Assembly: GCF_921293095.1 (NCBI RefSeq)
Contig: NC_060256.1
Location: 89,435,851 to 89,499,850 of the forward strand
Source: Ischnura elegans
Lineage: Eukaryota > Arthropoda > Insecta > Odonata > Coenagrionidae
Direction of reading: 5' to 3'
Length of the DNA stretch: 64,000 bases
The position numbers and the translations under genes are program-made. Numbering within the stretch: the first letter of the stretch is position 1; each line of letters opens with the position of its first letter. Below the pieces are notes generated by a model. That model made no database searches. It saw nothing but the letters and a program-made list of their open reading frames with translations, and was not told the DNA's origin. Positions 10,759 to 23,039 of this stretch are shown piece by piece.

Positions 10759-11015
10759 CAGTGGCGCAGCCCGGAATTTTGTTCAGGGGGGTCCAAAACC
10801 AGGGGGGGAAATTTTTGAAAAACAGGGTACTAAGTAGAGGGTTTTAAACTAATTTTAACTCTTTTCATAATCGAAGAAACTTCATCTTTTAAACAATTAT
10901 TTAGCAAATTCATCATTTTTCAATATTTGATTTTCTTTTGTGATGCAAAGAAAGTGTGCTTTTAAATTTCGGGAGGGGGTCCAAACCCCCCCTTCCCCTC
11001 CTAGCTACGCCACTG
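10759..11015. mobile_element. hAT-type MITE with perfect 8-bp target duplication
   Basis: Termini CAGTGGCGCAGC and GCTACGCCACTG form the inverted repeat. The 8-bp sequence ATGTCACT occurs exactly on both sides (10751-10758 and 11016-11023). Runs of G and C sit just inside both ends, as in the related copies at 30975, 46514 and 4555. At 257 bp it is non-autonomous. Confidence 0.9.
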
Positions 11016-11025
11016 ATGTCACTAA

Positions 11026-11259
11026 GGGCCGTTTTACACGGTACACGGAATTGCGCAATCTGACGTACGTGCGAAGGCGCAATCAAAATTGCGTCGTGTA
11101 AAGTGGTGAATTGCTAGAACACATGCGAGAATGCGTGGAAGCGAGACGGCAAAATAGCCCCTGTTCTAATTTCGTTCATGCATTCGCGCAATTCCACGCC
11201 ATTTTAGAAATTAATGCAGCTCTAACCTGCGCAATTCCGTGCCCCGTGTAAAACGGCCT
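11026..11259. mobile_element. PIF/Harbinger-like MITE, family B, copy 2
   Basis: Terminal inverted repeats GGCCGTTTTACACGG and CCGTGTAAAACGGCC, with TAA duplicated on both sides (11023-11025 and 11260-11262). The TAA-type 3-bp target duplication suggests the PIF/Harbinger group. At 234 bp it has no coding potential. Its left duplication overlaps the last base of the hAT target duplication to its left. Confidence 0.8.
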
Positions 11260-11825
11260 TAAGAAAGATACAACTGTAATGTCGAGGAGGGGCGTCCTCT
11301 TAAGCCACAGGACCTCTGAAACTTTATCTTTCCTTCAGGTTATTCAACGAGACAACGTTTATATATCGGTACGTTATCATGAAGTTTTAGTTTTTTATTC
11401 ATGGGGAATAATGGTGAGCTGGTTGAATTTGTTTTTTTACCGTCAATATAATCATGTGCAATGCTTTTATCATTACCTGTTTCCGTCTGTGAAGGACCTC
11501 TGCACTTATTACGTCCTGCGTACCCCACCGATGATGCGAGGAGTTTTCTTTGAAACCGAGCTCTCTCTTGTCTCATTTAAATAAAATTCGCTCATCACAA
11601 GAGCTATTCTGCAATTTTCTTCCTCCGTAGGAAACTCTACCGTTTTGCTGATGTCACTCTGTTTTTCGTGGCAACAAATGACCACGTCCATAAAATAGGG
11701 TGTCTTCGAATATGGGATGGGTCTTGTCATCTCGTTCGGGTTCGTTCAGTTAAATTCATGCAGGAAATCATAGAAACTTGCCGATTTTTGAAAAAAAAAC
11801 ATTGAAAATGCGGATAAAAATCTAA

Positions 11826-11880
11826 AGGTCGATTACACGGGGAACGTCATTGCGCAATCTTTCTGCAATTGCGAATTCTG
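11826..11880. repeat. fragment of family B MITE
   Basis: GGTCGATTACACGGGGAACG then CATTGCGCAATCT resembles the first 50 bp of the family B MITE at 11026. The rest of the element is missing. Confidence 0.45.
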
Positions 11881-13526
11881 TATTTCAGGAAAAATATTAT
11901 TTTTCGGTGGACTGTAAAGTAGCTACGAAAACATAAAAATTAAAGCACAGTATATTGTACACATATTTGCTCATTCCATGCCAACTCGAACTCGAGTTAA
12001 CCCTAGATCCATCAAATTTTGATAAAAATCGGTGTCCTCATTTGCCTCCTCAAATAAAACATATCATTCGAGGATGATAAAATCGGGAAAACAGCTGAAT
12101 GACAGATATTTTTAAAATGACCGTTTTTCGTGAACACGAAATTTTCGTCATTTTTTGGGAAATAATCGACGTTAGCAGGTGTTAGACCACTTATTTTTTG
12201 CTACATTTTTTGATGGTGTTGTGTGTGTTCAGCACGCTCTCTTGCAAGTTGCAGCAGTTTGGGTTGGAAGCTGCACCTTCCGTCCTTTGGGGTTGGTCAA
12301 ATGTGTCTATCAGAGATCCCCAGAAAGGATCGTAGATGGAGGGATCGTGGTCTTTCTTGTCGACTGAATGTATCGCTATTTTCATACTCTGTTTCCTAAT
12401 CTACGTCTACATAAAAACCCGCAGGTCGCCTCAATGTGCGTGTGGGAGTGTTAGGACACCATCCTTTACCAAAATAAAAAATATATATCTAGAAAATATT
12501 GAAAGCATCTTAACTTTTACCTGTTTCTAAGTAATGTCGTGTGTGTAGACAAAGTTTGTGGATTTTTTTCTACGAAAAGACACCTCCATGTGATTCAGTA
12601 CTGAACGAGCGAATAGTTTTCAATTTTAATATTGGGCGGTTTGAAAAGATTTTCCTAAAACTTAGAGAGGCCAGGTGCTGGAAAGGTCTACAATTTCTTC
12701 CATATCGTGGAGTCAGTCGACTATAGTAAGGATAACTTGGGTAATAGTAATAAGAATACAATGTGCGCGTTTTGTGATCAAAGAGTGCTCTTTATTTAAA
12801 GTAATCGTCGCCACAGGCCTCTAACTCTCTTGAAATTGCTTATCACTTGTATTGGCACTATGCGAGTTTTCAAAGGAAGATGAATTTGATGTCTCGCTAC
12901 GTCGCGTCGCTCTGCATGGGTGACGAATTAAGACAACATTATTTTTTCCCGTTTCCCTGCTCTTTTTTGTTCTATACCTATATTCTAAATGGAAAATGTC
13001 ACAGTCATGGAAGTGAAAAATTAATTTTATTTCTGCTGAAGCAGTCATTTCCCTTCAAATACTCCGCCACCATAAATACATCAACTTTTGGTAGATTATT
13101 TGTATTTCCTTTATCAAAATTGACCTCTAATGCTATGTTTTCGACAATTTTCCCAGTCGCAATGAGGCCTCATACGGGCAACTACGGGAAAGTGACGTCA
13201 CCAATCGATCGACGAATCACAGGACGTATCTCCTCCCGCTGATTTCCTTGGCATTTTAGCGATTTTATTATTCATATAATAATATGTTTCTCCATTTTAC
13301 TGCATTAAAACTTATGTTTTCTTCATCTACTTCCTTTCCTCTATAAGATGAAGAAATATTTAAGCGCAAAAATGTTTTATGCAAACACCCCATTATAGAA
13401 CGCTGCAAACGTGAATTGATTGTTGGCGCTGGTCACAGTTTCAATTCACTCTGGATAGTTTCGCACGATCGTAAAAGATTCCTTTCACGTTGATGTATCC
13501 ACCGCACTCGAGAAAGTAGTTCTCCT
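11881..13526. other. no recognisable feature
   Basis: AT-rich, with short random open frames only. No transposon ends or exon-like blocks recognised. Confidence 0.3.
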
Positions 13527-15481
13527 GGAGGGCAAGTCTGTAACTCTGTTCTCTCCCGAAAATGGGAGAAAGGAGATTCGTGAAGCGCCTGCGAGAGAGT
13601 TGTCGCCCGCCCCAAGTCTCTAGGGCGCCCCGCCGGAGAAAGGAGACTATTTGTCGCCTGGGAGAGTACTAGTGTCCCGACCCAAGTCTGTAAGCCCCCT
13701 CAAGCGCCTTCCGGCGCCCCAGACGGGCGCTTCAGTTATGTCCCCCTCTAGAGCCCGACGTATCTCTTTCTCCCATGGAGAAAGTGCGTATCTCGACAGT
13801 GTTTTGTTGTATTTTCTCAATATGGCGCGTTTTCTTTCAAACCATAGAATATTATTGCTCGTATATGAGGTGCATTTAAAAGAAGTGGGGCAATTACCAC
13901 CAGTGAGAAATTGTTGCGGGATATAAATAAACCGTTTGAGGCGAGGGAGGAAGATTTCCGGCCGCATTAGCGGAGAAGGTTGTCCTATCCGTCCTTCGAT
14001 GGTCCGATTCTCTACCTGCTGAAAATCCATCAGCAATACTTAGCTGGAGGGCCTCAATAACAGACAAAAACACCGCAATCCTATGAAATAACAATAATCT
14101 GTAGCTCTGCATTTTTTTCGTTTAAGTAGCGGGGTTTAGAAAGCTAATGCTAATTCAGAGAGCGCAAGAAAAGCTATTTAAATAATGGAAAATAACTTCT
14201 AAGCAGTTACCTATATAAAGCAATAGATAGTTAATGAAACACAAGATATGCCCTTATTGTTAAAAGAAACTTGTCCCATGACAATGTAACAGAGTTTCAC
14301 CTTTTCATTGGTTTCACGAATACGACTGCTCAGAAAAACCGTCTGCACACATGTGAGATCGCGAATCGGTTCCGCTGTCAACACATACACACGCTATAAA
14401 TGTACTTCAATAATAAATGAATATCCACAAACTAAATACTAGCACACACCGTAAATATAAAGTGAGACATAGGCAAATAAAATAATCAAAAACTGGAAAT
14501 CACTTCCACTCTTTTATTCATCACGAACAACTTACAATCACTATAGTTTATAGCTTATAAGCTCGTTATGATGAAAACAACTATTAATTCACTGATTTAA
14601 AGCCAGAAATTAGCATACGAAAGAGGCACAGGTGACTTCTCTCACTATTATTCGTAAATATACTAGAAAAAGAAACTTCACACACAGCTTTGATCTTGAT
14701 AGCTTGATCGTGAAATGTCAATGTACCTATACCACCTATACGATGAACAACGGAGGTGAACACGACACTGACAATGTTTGCATTGCTGTCAGACATTAAT
14801 CGATACGGTAATAGCACTGTTTACAATTCAATCACGATGGAGCAATGATAATTACAACTCTTAGCCGATAATTTTCAACTTATCCAAACTTTGTACATTG
14901 CAACCACTGGCACTGTGATTATCAGCAGAAGATTTACGAGAGTTGTCACATTGACATTAACACAATTTTGGCACAAAAGATGTTTGCACAAATCTGCAAG
15001 CAGCGAGCAAAAGCTGTATTCATATTTGAAATATACTCTTAATTTTCAACTTTGGTGAGGTTGAAATTGACACGAGATGAAGAATTTAACAAGGGGACAA
15101 GCAAAATTTACCGGCACTTGCATTGAGCCTTGCAACCGCTTGCAAGCGAGGAATCACTGCGCGCGGTCAAAAAAGTAGTCCCGACTTTGGTAAGTAATAA
15201 TGAGGTTATTATGTATTCAATTTAGAAAATATTTGCATGGCTGAATTTTACATAAAATTAAAAACATTTTAAAATGGCACACGATTAATTTTTCGATAAA
15301 TCAAGCTCCAATATCAAATTCGCCTTAGAAATTTTTCATACTACCCATCGGAGCGAGTTGTCTCCCATCCGGTCGGGAGAAACAGTTCTCTCTACCGAGT
15401 TACCGACTTGGGTCGGGAGACAATTTTGGGCGAGAACTCTTTCTCCCAAACGAGGCGCCCCAAGTTACCGACTTGCCCTCC
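13527..15481. mobile_element. candidate TIR element of about 1.95 kb with complex ends
   Basis: The left end GGAGGGCAAGTCTGTAACT matches the reverse complement of the right end, GGAGGGCAAGTCGGTAACT, with one mismatch. Beyond this each end carries scattered inverted and direct copies of CCCAAGTC, GGGAGAAAG and GGCGCC words over 150-250 bp. No target duplication and no transposase were recognised, so the class is open. The interior is AT-rich and non-coding. Confidence 0.55.
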
Positions 15482-16469
15482 TGGAAGCCTATCGTAAAAC
15501 CGGCCTTGATCCAGATAAAGATCTGTTCTTGACCGTAGTTATATGGTATCCATTCATTATTATATAGCGTGATGAACGGATTCGGGCTTACAAGCCTGTG
15601 CAGAAGAGAATTATGTGTATATCAACTTTTTTTGATGATGAAAATGTAATTCTAAAATAAGATATCTATTTTACGACCTTAAAATAGGACAGAAATGGAA
15701 TAAGTGGGAAAAAGCCGATGGGACTGTCCTAGGATTATATTAATTCATTTAAAATTCAGTGACGTATTACCGCGAGTATTGGCGAATATTCTCTACGTCT
15801 AATATTTTGGAATATATAATTCTAATAAGAAATTATTAGTTTTATGTACTGATTATGTTAGGTTTTGATTTACGTGGAAGCTTGTATCACTGCTAATATG
15901 AGAAAGCAAATTATTCCTGAGCTTATAGTGCTTTCAATCGTGACTTGACATCGTGTTACATGCCTTTGAGAGAACACTTCCGCATTATCAATTTTATGAG
16001 TATATATAATTTTCATAATTCGTAATTACTATCCTTTACGATTGTTTTTAAAAAGATAATTATCGAATTCAAGAAAGATAACGCACACTTTTATATTTAC
16101 GGGCACAATCCATCAGCAGTTTTAGCCAAAAAATACTTGTGAAGAATATTATTTGGGCGTAAAAGTGTACATAATTCCAACGGTGGCCCAAGCCAACTGA
16201 GCGGGTGCCGTAGTTGTCTTGGTCAACACCCGCTAAGTTGTATTGGTCTGGACGGTTTAAGTGGCCGCGTATGTCGCCAGGCAAACGGGGGCGCCTAAGC
16301 AATCAGTCCATGTTCAGTACTAATCCTACTACTTCTCAGGTTATTTTGAGGGGGGGGGGGCGGAATGTTGTTCGCTTACACTAGAAAAATGTCTATCAGG
16401 AACCCACGGATTTTCTTGATTCCCGAAATGTAATCCCGCGGAATCAAGGAATGATTGAGGAAATTTATT

Positions 16470-16640
16470 TATGTAAAAATATTGTATATCTTTGTTATCT
16501 TTGTATTTTATATTGTTCTTATGTTTTCTTTCATAGCCCTGATGATAGTTTAAAATAAACAGAAACGTTGGCTAAAACTTTTTCGCATAACATACATTGA
16601 CCTACACTCCAAGATCTATTTTAACATGAATTAAACGAGG
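16470..16640 (+). repeat. repeat with hammerhead-like core, copy 1
   Basis: Shares about 165 bp with the inverse of 61918-62084. It contains CTGATGA at 16539-16545, a GTTTA/TAAAC hairpin, then GAAAC and GTTGGCT. That is the order of a hammerhead ribozyme core (CUGANGA, stem II, GAAA). One extra A beside stem II weakens the fold. Confidence 0.55.
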
Positions 16641-17782
16641 TCAAGATAAGGAAAAAAGGAATGGTTGAGGTAACGCGAGTGATAGCGTAGGTAGCTCCCA
16701 TGTCTATGAATTTAATGAACTTTTAATAGCGTTTAGTCAAACCAAATATGATGTTTTCGGTACAATAATTTACCTTTAAACGTGAAAACTCTTTAACTCA
16801 GTTTTATGGTCTCTTGTGCAATGCAAGAGCTGTAAAGACCTGTCGTTGGATAGTCGTTTGACGAAGGTGAAAGTCAAGGTGATGAAGAGGGGGTGGAGAG
16901 AAACCCGACGCGACTTCGGCGTCCACATGGTAATGGCATTACCCCGTGACCGCTGTGCCCTGCTTCATGCATATTTCACTCAACGCCCGATTTGCGATTT
17001 ATATTTTATTTTCTTCGACACAAATTTATTTTCCTATCCTAAGTATTAAATCTATTGATACGATAGATAAGTATATTAGTAATCACAATTAATATTTTAC
17101 ATTAGATTTTGGTCGCTAAATTCAAAGGTATATAAAATAAATAATTCGTCGGTTCATTCTTAAAATACTAGTGTTGTAAAAAGGAATTAACTTTGTGCAA
17201 TTATTTTCTCACGCGCATTTTGTTTATATTTATTCCGATTAATTAATTTTTCCATTTATGGCGGGTGGTAGGGGTTTGGCCCCACCCTTATATTCCACCC
17301 CGACACAGTACCTCATGGTGTCACGTGCTTCGCTTCGCGTGCTCGATTCGAAGAAAATGTATTTATCGATTAAAATCCCTTACCTCGGTCAAACTTGAGG
17401 CAAATCTCGAACTTAGGTCCAGTAGTAAGTTATTTGAATGAATTACACGTACTTTGTACATGCTTTTTTTTTCGTTGCCGCTGATTATTTTTGTTGGCAC
17501 TACGAATATTCGACTCTTTTTCATGGGCAATGGTGAATAATTTTTCAAGTTTTGATATCCCATTCTCGAAAAATTTCTATTTAAAAAATATATATTACAC
17601 TAAATAATTTAATAAAATTATTGAATTACTCAATCAGCAAAGGTTTAGTATCCGTGCAAAGCAATATGTGCTTTCATAAATGAATAACAGTTTTTATCAT
17701 ACTTTTTTTAATTTTACGGAGGAAAAAAACTGTGACCAATCTGTTTAAAGTTTTCGTCTTAACTTTGCGGAACCACAATAAA

Positions 17783-17952
17783 GGGAAATAAAATTCACTT
17801 CGTACGTTCCGCACTGACAATTTATTAACAGCGACCATGGTTTCGTCACATGTCGTTATCACACACACCCTGATAGTTAAATAAGGTTGTCGAAAGTATG
17901 GTCGATTTTAATAAATTGTCAGTGTGGAATGCACTAGTGAATTTTATTTCCC
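17783..17952. repeat. fold-back (inverted repeat) element
   Basis: Arms at 17783-17838 and 17898-17952 are inverted copies of about 55 bp sharing GGGAAATAAAATTCACT and GACAATTTATTAA. On the minus strand the loop side carries GTGACGAAACCATGG, similar to the hairpin-plus-CGAAAC motif seen elsewhere in this window. Confidence 0.65.
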
Positions 17953-18489
17953 TGTGACCACCCGTCAATGAGAGACCATGAAGAATCCACATCGTTCACC
18001 GCTATCACCATCACTAGAACATAAAGCACTTTAGAACTATTCATAATTACTTACGTTTTCCGACACTAAATTGTGCTTTTCAAAGTTATCTAACAACATA
18101 TGTTTTACCGATCTAGTGAATCTACTCGGTGACTATGGTTAACGGAGTAAGTTGCGTGTTCAGACAAGAATGGGTACTGTCAGATTTCTGAGAAATACCT
18201 TTTTTCCTTGATTGAAATGTTGTATGCGTCACCATCCAGGAAGCTTCTTTCAATAATATGGGTGCATTTCACTGCATCTCACGCGTGATTCGTTGTGAAG
18301 ATACATCACCAGGTTAAGCCAACGATTACGTCAACCGATTGTGCGCTGGAGAGGAAAACCAATCCAAACTCTTTTCAGTTCGTGTACCATTTACCTGAAC
18401 ATAATAGATTTTGTTCTTCAAGAAGTATATCTTTTTCCTAGCGTTACTGACAGTATGTTCTAGCTTCAAAGGCAGGTTGCCTTCATGAT

Positions 18490-18665
18490 TAGTTGGTAAA
18501 TTTTGCCTTTACATGAATGTGGAAGTATAATTTGTTTCTGTGCGTAAAATTTTTATGACCGTGTGGTGTGCATGTGGGAATCCTCAACCCTATTGCATGC
18601 TGGTGAATGATCACCTCCTGCCAAACACCCTGGAGGGGGCTCGCAAGGTATCATTTGGATATAGC
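18490..18665 (+). repeat. LINE 3' tail, family A (diverged)
   Basis: Contains TGACCGTGTGGTGTGCATGT, CCTGCCAAACACCCTGGAGG and GGCTCGCAAGGTATCATTTG. These are the conserved words of the 3' untranslated region of the LINE whose coding end lies at 20203-20526. The copy is heavily 5'-truncated and diverged. Confidence 0.65.
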
Positions 18666-18888
18666 TGAAGTAATTCCCAGTTGAAATTTAATTTTCATAC
18701 CTTGTACACGATAGTGCAATTGATTTACAAGACCTCCAATCCTAAAACAATGAACAATAGAATCTGGCTCTAAATTGAACAATGTTATTAGACTGTCATA
18801 ATACCGTGTGCTGTAACATTTAAGCGTGCTCAACGAAAATTATATTAATCGATCGATTCGGATTTCAGTTTAGTGAAAATACATGCTG

Positions 18889-19061
18889 AATGGAAAAAAT
18901 GCAACCTTTGTAAATTTTCACAGATTTTTCATTTGGTACGACGCGATTCGGAACCTACGCCTGTGTTTCGGTAAGTGCTATAAAATGGCGCCTCAGCGCC
19001 GAAACGCATCGTAACAAATAAAAAATCTATGAAAATTCACAAAGGTTTTATTTTTTCCATT
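18889..19061. repeat. fold-back element with GAAACGCATC motif
   Basis: Arms 18889-18950 and 19001-19061 are inverted, sharing AATGGAAAAAAT and CTTTGTAAATTTTCACAGAT with few changes. The inner part holds GGCGCC/GGCGC hairpin sequence followed by GAAACGCATCGTAAC. Confidence 0.65.
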
Positions 19062-19889
19062 CTAAAATTTTATACTCATTAACTTTAACAAAATCAGTGA
19101 GTGTAAATGTAATTTATCGAGGCGGCTCTTGGCAATCGCATAGATTCCCTAATCACTATTCCCATGACGACAAGAGAATAACATCTATCTTAAAAATGTA
19201 ATATTAAGTCGATATTACCTTTCTTAATCAAAGACCGAAAAGGATTTTTCCACAACCCTATTCCTCATAAAATAAGCTCAAAAGATTTTTCTCTTATTCA
19301 TTTTAAATCGTGTTAGTGAAGGCATTTTGGCAATTGCCGCGATTTTTGTTAGAATGATACTAGAGAAAGGGTAAGGTGTGAACTCATGTTGGAAAACAGA
19401 TTATTTTTTAAATAGCAGCGAAATTAATAATTAAATGCATAAAGCTGAGGGAAAATGAAATGAGCTGGTGACCCCGTACACGTAGTTTCGAGCGCGCGCA
19501 CAAAACAAAACGGAATGGTTTTTTTAAAGTGGAAGTAATTGCATCAATGCGGGATTTATAACCATGCAGCGATGGTATTCAAAAGTAAATGAGTTGGTAT
19601 AAAAACGTAAATAATGGCATCTCAAAATATACCTGTAATCAATTTATTTTACCTCCCTCTCAATGTACATTCGTATTTTTCTTTGTTCTTCTATTTTCTG
19701 GTCCATATAGTGTTGTATATCCATCAAATGTATTGAATCGCATATGAAAAATATTCTGCTAAGGAATTTTCCGTATTTTAAGACCTGCTTGCACGGTAAA
19801 TTAACCCGTACGAGTTAATGTCTAAATGTATGAACGCGTAAATTGAAACGAAAATGCACCGTGTAACCACCCATGCATGTACAGAAAAT

Positions 19890-20530
19890 AGTACCTACAT
19901 CTACATAATACCCTGCGAGCCACCTCTAGGATGTTTGGCAGGTGGTGACAAATCATCAACATGCAGCATGCAAGAGGACCGCTACATGCACACCGTACGG
20001 TCATAGAAATATTACGCACACCAGAAAAATATACATGCTTATTCACAAAAAAATTGCTAATGGTTAGTAATTCCTAGAGCAAATGCATGCAAGGTTAGAA
20101 CTATGAAAAACATGCAATGAGTGATCCTAGCGAGCGACGCCATTTATCCTATCAATTGAGACAACGTTGCTATCCTTAATAGTACGAGGGAAGAATGACA
20201 TTTTAAATCTCTCTGTTTTGCAGTCTATTTATTTTATTTTCATGATCACGTCTACTATAGTATGATGGTAAACGAAGGATATGATTCACGTCGTCTGAGA
20301 AAATATAATCTTCGAATTTCCTAAGTAAGTTAAGCCTATACTTTGATCTACGCTCCTGTAAAGATTCCCATCCTAACTCGTGTAACATACTGGAAACGCT
20401 GCACTTTTTGTCGTAACAACCTATCACAAATCTGGCCGCCCTGCGCTGTACTCGATTGATTTCAGCCATTAGTCCTACCTTGTAAGGGTCCCACACGCTA
20501 GCAGCATATTCCAAGTGAGGCCTCATTAAA
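19890..20530 (-). mobile_element. LINE family A (CR1/Jockey group), 5'-truncated
   Basis: The coding end at 20526-20203 (minus) reads MRPHLEYAASVWDPYKVGL, then NRVQRRAARFVIGCYD and LHELGWESLQERRSKYRL. This is the C-terminal region of CR1/Jockey-type reverse transcriptases. After a frameshift the terminal SFFPRTIKDSN is readable, then about 290 bp of 3' untranslated sequence ending near GGCTCGCAGGGTATTATGTA. This copy defines the family to which the tails at 18490, 29838, 36650, 38505, 40223, 60725 and 63455 belong. Confidence 0.82.
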
Positions 20531-20596
20531 TTCAGGTAGCTTATTTATTTCACCTTTTTTTGGGCATTTACCGAGAATTCTTTTTACAAATCCATT

Positions 20597-20673
20597 TCTC
20601 CTTCGAAGACCAGTGCATTGAGCAACCGTTGTTATACGTTTCTTCGACTAGAACGAATACTCATAAATGCCCA
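20597..20673 (+). repeat. 77-bp direct repeat, unit 1
   Basis: Nearly identical to 21150-21226 (starts TCTCCTTCGAAGACCAGTGC, ends ACTCATAAATGCCCA). The units are 553 bp apart. Origin unknown. Confidence 0.8.
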
Positions 20674-21149
20674 TATACCTGGTCTAATTTGGTTCACGCA
20701 TTCGTATATGTGCCGTTCCGGTCCGCAAAAGTCATTAATGCAAACAGACATTAACTCCTTAGTGTTAATGCATCGTTTAAACAGACCCTAAGGTCTTCAT
20801 TTTTCCCCTCGCACGCATTGAGATTCCCAGCGCAAAGCAGCATTTTGGAAACTCGGCTTTGTTAATTGCGTAATATCATAACAAATCTAGCTGCTCAAAT
20901 TTAAGTTGTTTATTTTTAGCGATGTCGCATAGGGGGCTTTGACTCATATCCTCGTAGCCGCGCGTCGTGGGATCATAACGTATTGGACGCCGTGGCCTGC
21001 GTTCAACGTATTTCGCCACCCAGAGCTGAGTGTGCGTGGACTGAGCCACGAAGCGACGCATATTCTGGGGTTTCCCGGAAAGCTTCGAGGCCTTATTTCC
21101 ATTTTGGGTGGTAAAGTTTTGGCAATGGACGCGGGGATGAAGGACGCGA

Positions 21150-21226
21150 TCTCCTTCGAAGACCAGTGCATTGAGCAACCGTTGTTATACGTTTCTTCGA
21201 CTAGAACGAATACTCATAAATACCCA
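21150..21226 (+). repeat. 77-bp direct repeat, unit 2
   Basis: Second unit of the repeat at 20597-20673, differing by one base near its end. The sequence between the units has higher GC and many CG steps but no gene that I recognise. Confidence 0.8.
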
Positions 21227-21360
21227 ATGGCTAGACTTACCGTCGCATAAGAGTAGGACTAGAAGACCTGCCCTCAGGAAAGTCTGTGGATGGGTCCAAT
21301 TTCTGAAACAGAAGAAAGGCAAAGAGAGGTATATAGTTCGAGCGCGTAAAACATAATTTA

Positions 21361-22190
21361 TCTAAGCGTTTTTAGCTTAAAGTCCTTCATTAGGAAGGAT
21401 TTTTTAATAACAATGGAAGAAAATCAATGGTATGCGAATTCACTTCGTGGAATGGTGACAATCAATCGGAAATGAATTCAGGTCATTATTGAGAGGTAAA
21501 AGAATTATTTTACCTCTTGATGATGATCTGAAAAGGACGAAACCGGTAGATTAAAAAAAAAAATACCTTGTACAGTGTGTACTATAGCAAAGTTTATTCT
21601 TGAATTAGTCGATAATGGAAGAATTTATTCCTCAGCATAATAAATACAATTTATATTAACATTTCCCTTAATATGAGGACTATAGGTACCCTATTGAAGA
21701 TAACTGGCTTTGATGATACCGACTCGTTCATAATGAACAAAAATGCTTCGAGTTTGTTGCTATCAATGGAGGAGCAAAGCGAGGGGCGGCTGGCCCCAGT
21801 AATTCCTGGAAAATTGAAAAGATTGCTATTTTTAGGTGGCTCTTCAAGGGTAGCTTTTGTTTCACCAGCTTGAAAATGTTTCAAAATAAATGATGAATAT
21901 TTAAAAGCCACCCGTCTACGCATATCAGACCTCAGACATATTAACGCGAAAAGGTATTGCATACCACAAAGGCGCGTCGAAAAGTTATGGGACACCCACC
22001 AGAAACGGATACAGAAAAAGCTCAAGGGGGGGAGGGGGCGCAAAAGATGTTTTGAGCTACCTATACCTGTATCGTAATGAAAAGTGATCAAGTTACATGC
22101 AATTTTTAAGAAAGTTTAATTTAAACTGGTTATACACGTATACAAGGCAAAGCCATCTTATGATATAAAAAGTTACAATTGTGGTTCTGC
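21361..22190. other. no recognisable feature
   Basis: AT-rich sequence. Long open stretches around 21650-22090 lack exon signals or protein motifs. Confidence 0.3.
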
Positions 22191-22204
22191 AATGTTCGGC
22201 GATG

Positions 22205-22315
22205 CAGGCGGTCCCACTAGGGGAGGGGGGCGAGTACTCTGCGCCCCCCACCTGTATCCGCCACTGCCACCCACCAAAAACAAACAACGACCTTAATCCG
22301 CCCCTGTTTGCTTTA
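22205..22315 (-). repeat. hAT-like terminal fragments, nested
   Basis: Reading the minus strand, CAGTGGCGGATACAGGTGG with a G-run begins at about 22271, and a second similar end, CAGGGGCGGATTAAGG, lies near 22307. These are hAT-type ends with G-rich subterminal runs. No matching partners or duplications were found. Confidence 0.45.
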
Positions 22316-23039
22316 CAAGGAAAAAACTCGGTTAAAAATTCACTGGTAAACAAGGAAAGGTAGAAAATTGAACTTAGCAAACATTTTCATATCATTAAGA
22401 AATAAGAAAATTCATATAAAGGTCATTTGATAGAAGCGTGAGTTTCACAATTTCTAAAATATTTTTTTATTTATTAGGTACCAAAAGAAAAAAGAAATAT
22501 TTTTGACGCCTCTGAAAAGGATATCTGCGTTGGCTTATTGCATTTAAAATAAATTCAGGTTATCCGAAGGTTTTTCGTCCTCTTTACTTTTATTAAACCA
22601 CTCCATTACTGCTTAGATGCTTAAAACCTTTCTCAGGACCGTGCAAAATATACGAGAATGATTGCACTGGCAACAATGGATATGAAAAAAAATTACGCAC
22701 TGAAACGCGTGGTTTTGCAAAAAAAATAAAACACAGTTTCTTGAAATTTTGAGGTGGCACCTTCCTTCTGGCAGGAGCGGTTTTAAGATTGAGACGTGAA
22801 TGTAGATCGTGTCTTAACGGTGCTAAAAAAGCCGATATTATTGCGTCTCACTTGCTTAACTTGGGTGATGGCTGATGCCAATAGTCGAAATTGTTAACTG
22901 AACTCACAGGTTATGAACGCAATAAAGTTGGAGAAATTCTCTGGCCTTCATCAAGGCAGTCGTACTGCAGGGACGATGAAATGTGGGGTGGCCGGCACAA
23001 CCGGTCCAAGTCCTCGAGCCGTTTCGAAAAATCCCTCCA

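Larger units (their letters stand above)
19780..20797. mobile_element. MITE split by a LINE insertion
   Basis: The left end AAGACCTGCTTGCACGG then GAGTTAATGTCT resembles the reverse complement of the right end, AAGACCTTAGGGTC then GAGTTAATGTCTG. The two halves are now separated by a LINE copy (19890-20530). Allowing for the insertion, the original MITE was about 380 bp. Ends are degenerate and no certain target duplication was found. Confidence 0.5.
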
